Source of the DNA: Enterobacter mori
Lineage (GTDB): Bacteria > Pseudomonadota > Gammaproteobacteria > Enterobacterales > Enterobacteriaceae
Length of the DNA stretch: 64,000 nucleotides
NCBI RefSeq assembly: GCF_025244905.1
Contig: NZ_CP104285.1
Span: forward strand, 3,782,001 to 3,846,000
Direction of reading: 5' to 3'
Below the pieces are notes generated by a model, which searched no databases, was not told where the DNA came from, and saw only the letters and a program-made list of their open reading frames with translations. This document shows, piece after piece, positions 17,775 through 29,135 of the stretch. Numbering within the stretch: position 1 is the stretch's first letter; each line of letters starts with the position of its first letter. Position numbers and translations under genes: made by a program.

Positions 17775-18488
17775 TTATTTACCCGCAGTCTGTTTCTGGT
17801 GCGCGTCGAGGAACTCTTTCATCTCTTTTGGTCCCTGATACCCCGGCACCACGTAGCCGTTGCTCAGCACGATGGCTGGCGTACCGGTCACGCCAAACTG
17901 CACGCCCAGCGCATAGTGATTCGCGATATCAATGTCGCAGGAAGCGGGCTTAACGCCTTTGCCGTTCATGGCATCATCAAAGGCCTTGTTGCGGTCTTTA
18001 GCACACCAGATAGCCTTCATGTCCTGCTCTGGCTGACTCTGCACGCCCGCGCGTGGGAAGGCCAGATAGCGCACGGTGATGCCCAGCGCGTTGTAGTCTT
18101 TCATCTCTTCATGCAGCTTGTGGCAGTAGCCGCAGGTAATGTCGGTGAAGACGGTAATAACGTGTTTTTCCTGCGCCGCTTTATAAACGATCATCTCTTT
18201 TTCGAGCGCGTTCAGGTTTTTCATCAGCAGCTGGTTGGTCACGTTGACCGGCTGCGCGCCGCTCACGTCATACATCGGCCCCTGAATGATGTGCTTTCCG
18301 TCCTCGGTCACGTACAGCACACCGCTGTTGGTTAAGACGGTTTTCATTCCCGCAACGGGCGCAGGCTGAATGTCGCTGCTGGTGACGCCCAGTTTCGTCA
18401 GAGACTGTTTGATGGCGGCGTCGTCAGCATGAACAAAACCGGTAAAAGAGGCTGCCAGCAGGGTGAAGAGCGCAAAAGACTTTTTCAT
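17775..18488 (-). CDS. dsbC: Periplasmic disulfide isomerase DsbC
   Basis: A 237-residue protein from ATG 18488, which gives the signal peptide MKKSFALFTLLAASFTGFVHA; a longer frame to 18572 lacks signal character at its start. The mature protein has the N-terminal dimerisation domain and a thioredoxin domain with the active site TCGYC (Cys119, Cys122). Two further Cys (IWCAKD and PASCD) form the structural disulfide. It reshuffles wrong disulfides and is kept reduced by DsbD. The xerD-dsbC-recJ order is as in E. coli. A second redox set, scsABCD, lies about 8 kb downstream in this window. Confidence 0.96.
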   Translation of the reverse strand: MKKSFALFTLLAASFTGFVHADDAAIKQSLTKLGVTSSDIQPAPVAGMKTVLTNSGVLYVTEDGKHIIQGPMYDVSGAQPVNVTNQLLMKNLNALEKEMIVYKAAQEKHVITVFTDITCGYCHKLHEEMKDYNALGITVRYLAFPRAGVQSQPEQDMKAIWCAKDRNKAFDDAMNGKGVKPASCDIDIANHYALGVQFGVTGTPAIVLSNGYVVPGYQGPKEMKEFLDAHQKQTAGK

Positions 18489-18516
18489 ATTTAATCCTGT
18501 AACAATTCGTCGGCAC

Positions 18517-19413
18517 TCACGCGCGTGGGTGGTGCTGTTGGTGTAGCTGTCGCAGGCGTTCCGTCGCGACATGGGTATAAATTTGCGTCGTTGAGAGATC
18601 GCTGTGCCCCAACAGCATCTGCACCACGCGCAAATCAGCGCCGTGGTTTAGCAGATGCGTCGCGAAGGCATGACGCAAAACGTGCGGCGACAGCTTTTCA
18701 CTGTCAATGCCTGCCAGTGTGGCGTAATGCTTGATGCGATGCCAGAAGGTTTGTCGCGTCATTTGCTGCGCGCGCTGGCTTGGGAACAGCACATCGATAG
18801 AAACGCCATTCAGAAGCCACGGCCTGCCGTGCTCCAGATACGTCTCCAGCCAATACACCGCCTCTTCACCCAGCGGGACGAGCCGCTCTTTGTTCCCTTT
18901 ACCTATCACGCGAACCACGCCCTGACGCAGGCTGATATCGCTCATCGTGAGGCCAACCAGTTCCGAAACGCGCAAGCCGGTAGCATACAATAGTTCAAGC
19001 ATCGCTTTATCGCGTAACTCCAGCGGCAGGTCAACAGCGGGTGATTGTAATAATCTCTCAACTTGCGCTTCGCTGAGATCTTTCGGCAGCCGCTGCGGAA
19101 GTTTAGGCGATGCCAGCAGCGCACTGGGATCGTCCGCACGGATCTTCTCACGGTAGAGGTGTTGGAACAGACGACGCATTGCGCTAAGCAGGCGTGCGGA
19201 GCTGGTGGCCTTGTAGCCACCGTCCATCCGCTCGCCTAGCAGCGCCTGCAGGTCATCGCGTTGGACACTCTCAAGCGTCAGTTCCCGGTGTGCCAGCCAT
19301 TCCACCAGCATGGTGAGATCGCGCCGATAGGCACTGAGCGTGTTTTCGGCCAGGTTTTTCTCCAGCCACAGCGCGTCGAGAAACTGTTCGATGAGTGCGA
19401 GATCCTTTTCCAC
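18517..19413 (-). CDS. xerD: Site-specific tyrosine recombinase XerD
   Basis: A 298-residue recombinase, identical in length to E. coli XerD. The start is GTG 19413 with GAGG eight bases upstream. The catalytic set is present: Arg in ATGLRVSEL, Lys in GKGNKER, HVLRHAFATH (His and Arg), the later GHSDLSTTQIYTH with His and the nucleophilic Tyr. With XerC it resolves chromosome dimers at dif under FtsK control. It is a housekeeping enzyme here, not an island integrase. fldB diverges from it. Confidence 0.97.
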   Translation of the reverse strand: MEKDLALIEQFLDALWLEKNLAENTLSAYRRDLTMLVEWLAHRELTLESVQRDDLQALLGERMDGGYKATSSARLLSAMRRLFQHLYREKIRADDPSALLASPKLPQRLPKDLSEAQVERLLQSPAVDLPLELRDKAMLELLYATGLRVSELVGLTMSDISLRQGVVRVIGKGNKERLVPLGEEAVYWLETYLEHGRPWLLNGVSIDVLFPSQRAQQMTRQTFWHRIKHYATLAGIDSEKLSPHVLRHAFATHLLNHGADLRVVQMLLGHSDLSTTQIYTHVATERLRQLHQQHHPRA

Positions 19414-19514
19414 ATCAACCTCTTTGATTCTGCAATCCGGGCATTATGCCTGATTGCCATCGGTTTCTGGTACACTACGCGCAAAGTCATAGTAAGAATT
19501 GAGAACGTTACGCG

Positions 19515-20036
19515 ATGAATATTGGTCTTTTCTATGGTTCCAGCACCTGCTATACCGAAATGGCAGCGGAAAAAATTCGCGACATCATCGGCCCGGAACT
19601 GGTGACGTTGCATAACCTGAAAGATGACGCCGTCTCGCTGATGGAACAGTACGACGTACTGATCCTTGGCATCCCGACCTGGGACTTTGGCGAGATACAG
19701 GAAGACTGGGAAGCCATCTGGGATCAGCTTGATTCGCTCAACCTCGACGGTAAAATCATTGCGATGTACGGCATGGGCGACCAGCTAGGCTACGGCGAGT
19801 GGTTCCTGGATGCGCTCGGCATGCTGCATGATAAACTGGCACCGAAAGGCGCGACGTTTATCGGCTACTGGCCAACAGAAGGCTATGAGTTCACCAGCAA
19901 AAAACCGATTATCGCAGAGGGTCAGCTGTTTGTCGGGCTCGCCCTGGATGAAACCAACCAGTACGACCTCAGCGACGAACGCCTGCAAAACTGGTGCGAA
20001 CAGATTCTGGGTGAAATGGCCGAGAAGTTCAGCTAA
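19515..20036 (+). CDS. fldB: Flavodoxin 2
   Basis: A 173-residue flavodoxin. The FMN phosphate loop is [15 protein letters not shown] at the N-terminus (about 4-18), and the isoalloxazine-binding loops contain PTWDFGE and [12 protein letters not shown]. It is a soluble one-electron carrier. In E. coli fldB is induced by SoxS; I did not find a clear soxbox in the 100-base divergent gap. It converges on cptA with only 7 bases between the stops. Confidence 0.95.
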   Translation: MNIGLFYGSSTCYTEMAAEKIRDIIGPELVTLHNLKDDAVSLMEQYDVLILGIPTWDFGEIQEDWEAIWDQLDSLNLDGKIIAMYGMGDQLGYGEWFLDALGMLHDKLAPKGATFIGYWPTEGYEFTSKKPIIAEGQLFVGLALDETNQYDLSDERLQNWCEQILGEMAEKFS

Positions 20037-20043
20037 CGCGAAC

Positions 20044-20454
20044 TTAGTCCTGCGTCGGTTGTTGCAACATCATCCGGCGCAGATCTCGCCACTCCGCAGC
20101 ATCCATACTGTCGGCAGCCAGCCACAGGTGCTGGCGACGACCACCTTCAGGCTGACGCAGTCTCAGCATCATGCCAACGCTAAGCATCCAGGGTGTACCG
20201 ACAATCTCCCACTCTTTCCCCTGCCAGCGCAAACGGGAATCCATCAGCAGTTTGATTTCACCCTGACGGGCGTTGATCCGGCGCTGGCTGCGCACGCTAT
20301 CAAAAACTACAAACGACAGCAGCAATAACCACAGAGGCGTATAGCTTAGCGGCCACGGCATCAGTAAAACAAAGGCCGCAACCAGGCCGTGGAGCAACAA
20401 TGACATCCACTGCGAGCGCCATGAGACGCGAAGATCAGATTGCCACAGGACCAC
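20044..20454 (-). CDS. cptA: CptA/YgfX membrane protein
   Basis: A 136-residue protein with two closely spaced hydrophobic helices near the N-terminus (about 20-55: [18 protein letters not shown] and [12 protein letters not shown]). It is the inner-membrane partner of SdhE, named YgfX or CptA; a toxin role against FtsZ and MreB has been proposed in E. coli, while other work links it to SdhE-dependent phenotypes. Its start overlaps the end of sdhE by 20 bases, so translation is coupled. The gene pair and its order match E. coli. Confidence 0.9.
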   Translation of the reverse strand: MVLWQSDLRVSWRSQWMSLLLHGLVAAFVLLMPWPLSYTPLWLLLLSFVVFDSVRSQRRINARQGEIKLLMDSRLRWQGKEWEIVGTPWMLSVGMMLRLRQPEGGRRQHLWLAADSMDAAEWRDLRRMMLQQPTQD

Positions 20455-20701
20455 GTTCCCGATTCCGTGTTTGAATTAATTGCACCATCCGTTGCAACTC
20501 GGTGTCGGCGGGTTTGCCGTGATTCATCAGCCAGTTGAATAAATCCGGATCGTCAGACTCCAGAAGGCGAACAAACAGACGCTTATCGTCATCGCTTAAG
20601 CTGTCATATTCATATTCAAAGAACGGCATGATGGAGATATCAAGTTCGCGCATGCCGCGACGGCACGCCCAGTGAATACGGGCCTTGTTGTTAATATCCA
20701 T
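20435..20701 (-). CDS. sdhE: FAD assembly factor SdhE
   Basis: An 88-residue all-helical protein, the standard length. It contains the conserved RGMRELD motif (residues about 15-21), whose RGxxE core is needed to help covalent attachment of FAD to SdhA and FrdA. It acts in the cytosol. It is followed by cptA with overlap and is divergent from ygfZ, another Fe-S/flavin maintenance gene. The 294-base gap to ygfZ holds presumed divergent promoters, but I see no specific site in it. Confidence 0.93.
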   Translation of the reverse strand: MDINNKARIHWACRRGMRELDISIMPFFEYEYDSLSDDDKRLFVRLLESDDPDLFNWLMNHGKPADTELQRMVQLIQTRNRERGPVAI

Positions 20702-20995
20702 GTTCTGTTTCCTGCATTACGTTTGGCACAGTCGGTATCCCGTTAGGTGTTCATTATTTCTTTCCGGGAACAGTTGCTAGTGTAACGTGTTTTTGGCCGT
20801 TTCTTTACTGGAATATTGCAATCGCCGAGCCGGATTCCAGAATAACCACTCTAAAGACAGTGGATTACATTATTTTGCGTGACGCTACGCATAACCGCAC
20901 GATGGCACGAATGGCGTGCTGAAAGCGCTTGCAATGGCTGTAGTCTCTTTTACCATTAGGCATTATCAAAGCGTTAAGCAATTCAGGATATCACT

Positions 20996-21976
20996 ATGGC
21001 ATTTACTCCATTTACTCCTCGCCAGCCCGCCGCCTCTGCGCGTCTGCCGCTGACGCTGATGACACTTGATGACTGGGCGCTGGCGACGCTTACCGGTGCC
21101 GACGCCGAAAAATACCTGCAGGGGCAGGTGACGGCAGACGTTGCGCAACTAACTGAACACCAGCACCTGCTGGCGGCACACTGCGATCCAAAAGGTAAAA
21201 TGTGGAGTAATCTGCGCCTGTTTCGCCGTCAGGATGGGTTTGCCTTAATTGAACGCCGCAGCCTGCGTGATGCTCAGCTTACCGAACTGAAAAAATATGC
21301 TGTGTTTTCCAAAGTCACCATCGCACCGGACGACGAGCATATTTTGCTGGGTGTGGCGGGTTTCCAGGCGCGTGCAGCGCTCAAAAATCTCTTCAGCGAA
21401 CTGCCGGATGCGGAAAAACAGGTGGTCAGCGAAGGTGCTACGTCCATTCTGTGGTTTGAACATCCGGCAGAACGTTTCCTGCTGGTGACGGATGCTGCCA
21501 CCGCTGAACGCGTGACCGAAGCCCTGCGCGGTGAAGCGCAGTTGAATAACAGCCAACAGTGGCTGGCGCTGAACATTGAAGCGGGTTTGCCCATCATTGA
21601 CGCGGTGAACAGCGCGCAGTTTATTCCGCAGGCGACAAACATCCAGGCGTTGGGTGGCATCAGCTTTAAGAAAGGCTGTTACACCGGTCAGGAGATGGTG
21701 GCACGTGCAAAATTCCGCGGTGCCAACAAACGCGCCCTGTGGACACTGTCGGGCCGTGCCAGTCGCGTTCCGGAAGCAGGTGAAGATCTCGAGTTGAAAA
21801 TGGGTGAAAACTGGCGCCGTACCGGCACGGTACTCGCCGCCGTTCAGTTGGATGATGGTCGTCTGCTGGTGCAGGTCGTCATGAATAACGATATGGAGCC
21901 CGACAGCGTGTTCCGCGTGCGGGACGATGCAAACACGCTCAGCATTGAGCCGCTGCCGTATTCACTGGAAGATTGA
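20996..21976 (+). CDS. ygfZ: Folate-binding Fe-S cluster maintenance protein YgfZ
   Basis: A 326-residue protein related to the T-protein of glycine cleavage. The family signature [17 protein letters not shown] (about 226-242) has the essential Cys. It binds tetrahydrofolate and helps maintain certain Fe-S enzymes such as MiaB. The start is ATG 20996, seven bases after AGGA. The REP palindrome just behind the stop has been split by an IS481-family element. Confidence 0.94.
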   Translation: MAFTPFTPRQPAASARLPLTLMTLDDWALATLTGADAEKYLQGQVTADVAQLTEHQHLLAAHCDPKGKMWSNLRLFRRQDGFALIERRSLRDAQLTELKKYAVFSKVTIAPDDEHILLGVAGFQARAALKNLFSELPDAEKQVVSEGATSILWFEHPAERFLLVTDAATAERVTEALRGEAQLNNSQQWLALNIEAGLPIIDAVNSAQFIPQATNIQALGGISFKKGCYTGQEMVARAKFRGANKRALWTLSGRASRVPEAGEDLELKMGENWRRTGTVLAAVQLDDGRLLVQVVMNNDMEPDSVFRVRDDANTLSIEPLPYSLED

Positions 21977-21984
21977 TGCTGTAT

Positions 21985-22000
21985 CGCCCGGTGGCGCTGC
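21985..22000. repeat. Left half of a REP palindrome interrupted by the IS481-family element
   Basis: GCCCGGTGGCGCTGC lies directly before the IS. Its other half, CTGCGCTTACCGGGCC, resumes at 23295 after the IS. Joining them with one copy of CTGC rebuilds the REP seen intact at 57128-57158 (reverse complement). Confidence 0.85.
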
Positions 22001-23294
22001 TGTATGACCGGATACATAGGTGACAGATCAGACCGGGAACATAGGTAACACTTTTCAGTCTATCCGGTGCACACTCTCGGTTTTTCGGTCGTAGTACGCA
22101 AGCGTTATTCCATTAAAGATGATGGCCTCCAGGCCATCATCCTTTTCTTCCAGCATGATGTATTCGCCAGTCAGTGCTTCACTCAGGAACACCGTCCCCT
22201 TTTTCCCCATATAGAGTGTCCCCCTCGATTTCACCCTGTAGACCGCACCTCCTTCCGGGTAAACATATTCAGGAACACGGCCATCCCAGCGTCGGTTCGA
22301 GGGTTGCCATACCGTTCCGGGCGTTGCACCCGCCAGGGCTTCATGTGGCCTTTCGTAATTAAATTCTTTCCGGTAGTCACTGAACCACCGCTGTTGTTCT
22401 TCCATCGTCATGAAGGTGTTGCCCTGTTTCACCGCACTTTTCAGGGTGCGGTGCATTCGCTCATGGCGGCCATTTTCTTCCGGATGACCCTTTCTGATAC
22501 GCTCCGGCCTGATGCCCAGCTTGATTAGCCAGACGGCAAGACGACTTAGTCCGGCTATCCCTGTTCCCGCGAAGGGCTGACCGTTATCGGTTCTGAGTAC
22601 TTCCGGCAGACCGTATTCCAGAAACGCATCTGTCAGGCACTTTCTGACGAAGGGCTCGCTCTCCCGGTCCGTTCCCCGGCAGCTCAGAAGATACCGGCTG
22701 TGATTGTCGGTCAGGGTGAAGGGATGGCAGTACTCTCTGCTCAGCAGCCTGAACTTGCCTTTAAAATCAGCGCTCCAGACCTGGTTATTCTCGCTGATGG
22801 TCGTCAGGGGCTGGCGATTGCCCGGGGTTCTGCGTTTTCGCTTTTTATCCGGAACCAGGCCTTCACGCTTGAGGATATCGCCGATAGTGCTGGCAGCAGG
22901 TACGGTAAAATCGACATGATGGTTGAGCATCCACATCCGCAGTTTTTTGGGGCCCCAGTCAGGGTGTTTTTGCCTCAGGGCCGTAAGTTGTGCGGCGATA
23001 TCATCAGGAACTGTCCGGGAGTGGGAGTGCGGAGCGCGCGACCGGTCAGAAAGAGATGACAGGTCAGAGGGGTCAAAACGCTGAAGCCATTTGTAGCCGG
23101 TTTTTCGACTGATGCCGAAGAGACGGCAAAGAGCGGAGAAGGAGTCCGTACCTGCATGGCAGGCACGGATAAAATCAAGGCGTTGCATAGGTCGGGTCTC
23201 AGTCCAGGGCATAGCGAGTCTCCTCTTCTATGCCAGTTATAACTGTTACCCATGTATCCGGTCTAAAGTGTTACCCATGTTTCCGGTTCATACC
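22001..23294 (-). mobile_element. IS481-family insertion sequence with 4-bp target duplication
   Basis: A 1294-bp element. The left end begins TGTATGACCGG and the right end, reverse complemented, GGTATGAACCGG. Each end carries two tandem copies of an about 20-bp motif GACCGGxxACATxGGTxACA (22006-22025, 22031-22050, and inverted at 23244-23263 and 23269-23289), which are the likely transposase-binding sites. CTGC at 21997-22000 and 23295-23298 is the target duplication. It contains one transposase gene and lies in the loop of a REP between ygfZ and yqfA, breaking no gene. Confidence 0.88.
22055..23212 (-). CDS. IS481-family DDE transposase
   Basis: A 385-residue transposase. The N-terminal helix-turn-helix region has LCRLFGISRKTGYKWLQRF (about 28-46), followed by the linker typical of IS3/IS481 relatives. 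The integrase core has Asp149 (VWSADFKG), Asp209 (RTDNGQPF) and Glu245 in HPEENGRHE, a DDE triad with the 35-residue spacing of this group. No frameshift or stop interrupts it, so it could be active. The start could also be Met9 (MQRLDFI). Confidence 0.92.
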   Translation of the reverse strand: MPWTETRPMQRLDFIRACHAGTDSFSALCRLFGISRKTGYKWLQRFDPSDLSSLSDRSRAPHSHSRTVPDDIAAQLTALRQKHPDWGPKKLRMWMLNHHVDFTVPAASTIGDILKREGLVPDKKRKRRTPGNRQPLTTISENNQVWSADFKGKFRLLSREYCHPFTLTDNHSRYLLSCRGTDRESEPFVRKCLTDAFLEYGLPEVLRTDNGQPFAGTGIAGLSRLAVWLIKLGIRPERIRKGHPEENGRHERMHRTLKSAVKQGNTFMTMEEQQRWFSDYRKEFNYERPHEALAGATPGTVWQPSNRRWDGRVPEYVYPEGGAVYRVKSRGTLYMGKKGTVFLSEALTGEYIMLEEKDDGLEAIIFNGITLAYYDRKTESVHRID

Positions 23295-23315
23295 CTGCGC
23301 TTACCGGGCCTACGG
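23295..23315. repeat. Right half of the interrupted REP palindrome
   Basis: CTGCGCTTACCGGGCCTACGG follows the IS481-family right end; CTGC repeats the bases before the left end. Confidence 0.85.
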
Positions 23316-23327
23316 TTTTGGTGTCCT

Positions 23328-23348
23328 CCCTCTCCCTGTGGGAGAGGG
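23328..23348. terminator. CCCTCTCCC/GGGAGAGGG hairpin downstream of yqfA
   Basis: A perfect 9-bp stem with loop TGT, 37 bases beyond the yqfA stop on the minus strand. It lacks a clear T-tract, so it may act as an mRNA 3' stabiliser or weak terminator. A similar stem occurs after bglA at 26599-26622. Confidence 0.5.
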
Positions 23349-23384
23349 CCGGGGTGAGGGCAACCGCCCGCACAGTGGAAAAAA

Positions 23385-24071
<687 letters not shown>

Positions 24072-24304
24072 TTATTCATCGCCTGACTATGCTAACTGAG
24101 AATGATTCCAGTGAACACCTGTTAGCTAAAATAAATCCACAATCAAGATTTATCCTTATAAATCAGTGTAATGTAAAAGCAATCCACCGCACAGGTGTAA
24201 ATAATTTCACTAACACCTGAGTAATCAAGGAGATAAATCCGTCTCCCGCTCTTCGTCATCATGGTATGCTTTAGGCATAGTGTCCGACAGCGAGTTTAGC
24301 CATT

Positions 24305-25042
24305 GTGAGTATGTTCACCCATTCCGCCGTTGCCAGCCTCAACAATCTTGAGATGATGGTCTACAACTACGTCATTAAGAACCGCGACAAAGTGATGTAC
24401 ATGACCATCCGCGAACTGGCGGACGCGGCTGGCGTCTCCACCACCACTATCCTGCGCTTTTGCCGCAAGCTGAACTGCGACGGCTACTCTGAATTCCGCG
24501 TGCGCTTTAAACTTTATTTAGAGCAGAATGAACCACAGCAGGCCAATTTTGGTGCCAGTGAAATTATCAGCTTCTTTAAAAGCGTCAATAATGAAGAGTT
24601 TGATGCTTTATTAGATGACGCAGTAGATATTATTATATCTTCGGAGCGAATTATATTTGTCGGAGCAGGCACATCCGGCTCACTGGCAAAATATGGCGCG
24701 CGATTTCTTTCAAACATCGGAAAATTCAGCAACCATATCGACGATCCTTATTTCCCGGTCACCAATGATATGGCAAAAAATGCGCTGGCTATCGTGCTCT
24801 CTGTCTCGGGTGAAACCGAGGAGATCCTGCGCTTTGCCAGCCAGTTCAGCCTGCACCATTGCAAGGTGCTCTCTATCACCAGTCACGAACACTCACGCCT
24901 GGCAAAGCTGGCAGACTTTAACCTCTCCTGGCATGTGCCTCAAACGCGTATTGCCGGCGTGTACGATATTACCACCCAAATTCCCGTTATCTATATTCTG
25001 GAATCGCTTGGGCGTAAGCTGGCGAAGAAATTAGCAGAATAA
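24305..25042 (+). CDS. MurR/RpiR-family transcriptional regulator (HTH + SIS)
   Basis: A 245-residue protein. Residues about 1-75 form the RpiR-type helix-turn-helix (MTIRELADAAGVSTTTILRFCRKL in part). Residues about 105-230 form a SIS sugar-phosphate-binding domain (IIFVGAGTSGSLAKYGA, then VLSVSGETEEIL). Such proteins sense phosphosugars. It lies 116 bases before bglA in the same direction, so it probably controls use of aryl or beta-glucoside phosphates; that is inferred from position. GTG 24305 and ATG 24311 are both possible starts. It occupies the place where E. coli has yqfB. Confidence 0.85.
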   Translation: MSMFTHSAVASLNNLEMMVYNYVIKNRDKVMYMTIRELADAAGVSTTTILRFCRKLNCDGYSEFRVRFKLYLEQNEPQQANFGASEIISFFKSVNNEEFDALLDDAVDIIISSERIIFVGAGTSGSLAKYGARFLSNIGKFSNHIDDPYFPVTNDMAKNALAIVLSVSGETEEILRFASQFSLHHCKVLSITSHEHSRLAKLADFNLSWHVPQTRIAGVYDITTQIPVIYILESLGRKLAKKLAE

Positions 25043-25065
25043 AACACCCTGTTTTTTTGATGTAA

Positions 25066-26592
<1,527 letters not shown>

Positions 26593-26598
26593 TGCACC

Positions 26599-26622
26599 GC
26601 CCTCTCCTGCTCAGGAGAGGGC
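26599..26622 (+). terminator. Hairpin after bglA (possible terminator)
   Basis: GCCCTCTCCTG and CAGGAGAGGGC form an 11-bp perfect stem with a two-base loop, starting 7 bases after the bglA stop. The following T-run is poor, so termination is only probable. It separates bglA from scsA. Confidence 0.6.
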
Positions 26623-26716
26623 AAATGCCTTTCCTTCCAGACACTTCTTTACAGCTTAAGCGTTGCCAAAAAGTCTGTGCCCTATAAGATAAGCCTCGTG
26701 AATATTTGAGGCGAAA

Positions 26717-27076
26717 ATGATTAAACGACAACGCAACGCTACCCTGCTTGTTGCCCTGGCCTGTCTGGTGGTGCTGATATGCACCGCCCAGCGGATGGCC
26801 GGGATGCACGCGCTTGTCATGAACGTCACCGCCGCAAGCCAGCCTGTCCAGCAGGGGCAGGAGAGTACCGACGCACCGGTGACGCCCTGTGAACTCAGCG
26901 CTAAATCGCTGATGGCCGTTCCGCCAATACTGTTTGAAGGTGCTCTCTTTGCCGTCACCCTGCTTCTTGCGCTGCTGGCCGCAAATCCGCCACGCCGCGA
27001 GCGGCTGTGGCCTCCCCGCGAGATCTCCCCGCCCCGATTACGGGTACATCTAAGACTCTGCGTCTTCCGTGAATGA
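26717..27076 (+). CDS. scsA: ScsA-like small membrane protein (suppressor of copper sensitivity A)
   Basis: A 119-residue protein with an N-terminal hydrophobic helix (about 10-25) and a second near 75-95 (LFEGALFAVTLLLALLAA). A single Cys (PCELS, about 57) falls in the loop between them, where it would be periplasmic. It is the usual first gene of the scsABCD cluster described in Salmonella, where the proteins give copper tolerance and thiol redox control. GAGGCGAAA precedes ATG 26717. Its molecular role is not defined. Confidence 0.75.
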   Translation: MIKRQRNATLLVALACLVVLICTAQRMAGMHALVMNVTAASQPVQQGQESTDAPVTPCELSAKSLMAVPPILFEGALFAVTLLLALLAANPPRRERLWPPREISPPRLRVHLRLCVFRE

Positions 27077-27124
27077 GCATTCGCCTGACACATCAGGTTA
27101 ATTCATCATTTACGGAGAAAATTT

Positions 27125-29134
27125 ATGTTTACTGTATTCAGGCGACTGCTGGTCTGCCTGCTTTGGCTATGGCTGCCCCTCAGCCAGGCCGCCGACAGCG
27201 GCTGGCTGCGTGCCGCCGATAATCAGCACGCCAGCGTCAGGCTGCGCGCGCAGCCTGACAATAATGGCGATACCCGCCTGCTGCTGGATGTCGCCCTTGA
27301 AAAAGGCTGGAAAACCTACTGGCGCTCGCCAGGAGAAGGAGGCGTTGCCCCCGCCATTCGCTGGCATCAACCGGTTGATGCCACCTGGCGCTGGCCTACG
27401 CCCGAGCGTTTCGACGTTGCAGGCATCACCACGCAGGGTTATCACGGCGACGTGAGTTTTCCCATTACGCTGCGTGGCGAGTCGCCAAAAACCCTGAGCG
27501 GCGTGCTGACGCTGTCTACCTGTAGCAACGTCTGTATCCTCACCGACTACCCGTTCTCACTGGATCTGACGACCAGCGCGGGCGGCGACTTTGACTACGA
27601 TTACAGTCGGGCGATGGGCACGCTACCGCTCAGCAGCGGATTGACGTCAGCGCTTAGCGCCAGCTACACCTCTGGCAAGCTGACCGTGACCGCACAACGT
27701 GACGCAGGCTGGCAACAACCCTCGCTGTTTATCGACAGCATGGACGATGTTGATTTCGGCAAGCCAACCTTTTCCGTGCGCGGAGGGTCGCTTGTCGCCA
27801 CCCTACCGGTGACGGACAGCTGGGGCGACGCTGCACCTGATATCAGCGGCAAGACGCTGTCGGTCGTTCTCGCGGATAGCGGTCAGGCGCAGGCGTCCAG
27901 TCTGAATATCGGGAAAGGCACCCTTACGCCAGCGTTCTCGTTAGGCTGGGTACTGCTGATGGCGCTGGCTGGCGGCCTGATCCTTAACGTCATGCCTTGC
28001 GTACTGCCCGTGCTGGCCATGAAGCTCGGCACGCTGATGCAAACCGAACGTCAGGCGCGCGGCCAGATACGCAGGCAGTTTATTGCCTCGGTAGGCGGGA
28101 TCGTCATTTCGTTCCTCGCGCTGGCACTCATGATGACGGTGCTGCGCTTAGGTAACCAGGCGCTCGGCTGGGGGATCCAGTTCCAGAACCCGTGGTTTAT
28201 CGCTGCGATGGCGCTGGTGATGGTGCTGTTCAGCGCCAGCCTGCTGGGGTTATTTGAGATCCGCCTCCCCTCCTCTACCAGCACCTTCCTCGCCACGCGC
28301 GGCGGCAACGGGCTCGCGGGCCATTTCTGGCAAGGCGCGTTTGCCACCCTGCTGGCAACGCCCTGCACCGCACCGTTCCTGGGTACTGCCGTGTCGGTTG
28401 CGCTGGCGGCACCGCTCCCGCTACTGTGGGGCATCTTCTTTGCGATGGGTGTCGGCATGAGCCTTCCCTGGCTGCTGGTGGCGGCCTGGCCGGGGCTGGC
28501 ACAGAGGCTGCCGCGTCCGGGGCGCTGGATGAACGTGGTGCGAGTGGTATTGGGATTGATGATGCTCGGCTCGTCCCTGTGGCTGCTGAGCCTGCTGGTG
28601 GTGCATATTGGCACGCGGCCCGTCATCACGCTGGGTGTGACGCTGATCCTCATCCTGCTGCTGGTTACCGCCTGGCGCTACCGCTGGCAAACCGCGCTGC
28701 GTGCCGGTGCCTTTGCCCTGGTCGTTGCCGCCGCAGCGGCGTTTATTATCGCTCCCGGTGGGGAGAATGGCCGTCGCGATCGGGTGAACTGGCAGCCGCT
28801 GAGTGAAGAGGCGATTGCCCGCGCGCTGGCTGACAACAAGCGGGTGTTTGTTGACGTGACCGCCGACTGGTGTGTGACCTGTAAAGCCAATAAATACAAC
28901 GTCCTGCTGCGCGACGACGTGCAGGATGCGCTTTCCGCACCGGATATTGTCGCCCTGCGCGGAGACTGGAGCCGTCCTTCCGCCAGCATTAGTCAGTTCT
29001 TAACCACGCGCGGCAGCGCCGCCGTGCCGTTTAACCAGATTTACGGACCGGGGTTACCGCAGGGCCACGTGCTGCCTGCGTTATTAAGCCGCGAGGCGGT
29101 GCTTACCTCCCTGTCCGATGCGAAAGGAAAATAA
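27125..29134 (+). CDS. scsB: ScsB, DsbD-like membrane thiol reductase
   Basis: A 669-residue protein. A signal peptide (cleavage near SQAA) leads a long periplasmic domain (about 23-265) with CSNVC, the Cys pair that passes electrons out. A polytopic membrane domain (about 270-550) carries two conserved Cys in NVMPCVLPV and ATPCTAPF. The C-terminal thioredoxin-like domain has DWCVTCKAN (Cys583, Cys586). This is the three-module DsbD layout: electrons move from cytosolic thioredoxin to the periplasm. In Salmonella ScsB reduces ScsC. GGAG lies 8 bases before the ATG. scsC starts 1 base after the stop. Confidence 0.92.
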   Translation: MFTVFRRLLVCLLWLWLPLSQAADSGWLRAADNQHASVRLRAQPDNNGDTRLLLDVALEKGWKTYWRSPGEGGVAPAIRWHQPVDATWRWPTPERFDVAGITTQGYHGDVSFPITLRGESPKTLSGVLTLSTCSNVCILTDYPFSLDLTTSAGGDFDYDYSRAMGTLPLSSGLTSALSASYTSGKLTVTAQRDAGWQQPSLFIDSMDDVDFGKPTFSVRGGSLVATLPVTDSWGDAAPDISGKTLSVVLADSGQAQASSLNIGKGTLTPAFSLGWVLLMALAGGLILNVMPCVLPVLAMKLGTLMQTERQARGQIRRQFIASVGGIVISFLALALMMTVLRLGNQALGWGIQFQNPWFIAAMALVMVLFSASLLGLFEIRLPSSTSTFLATRGGNGLAGHFWQGAFATLLATPCTAPFLGTAVSVALAAPLPLLWGIFFAMGVGMSLPWLLVAAWPGLAQRLPRPGRWMNVVRVVLGLMMLGSSLWLLSLLVVHIGTRPVITLGVTLILILLLVTAWRYRWQTALRAGAFALVVAAAAAFIIAPGGENGRRDRVNWQPLSEEAIARALADNKRVFVDVTADWCVTCKANKYNVLLRDDVQDALSAPDIVALRGDWSRPSASISQFLTTRGSAAVPFNQIYGPGLPQGHVLPALLSREAVLTSLSDAKGK

Positions 29135-29135
29135 C

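Noticed and set aside
18517..19413. Phage or island integrase
   Set aside because: Length, sequence and operon context identify housekeeping XerD.
26623..26716. CpxR box upstream of scsA, expected from Salmonella work
   Set aside because: One GTAAA half-site is visible on the minus strand, but a second at the right spacing is not convincing.
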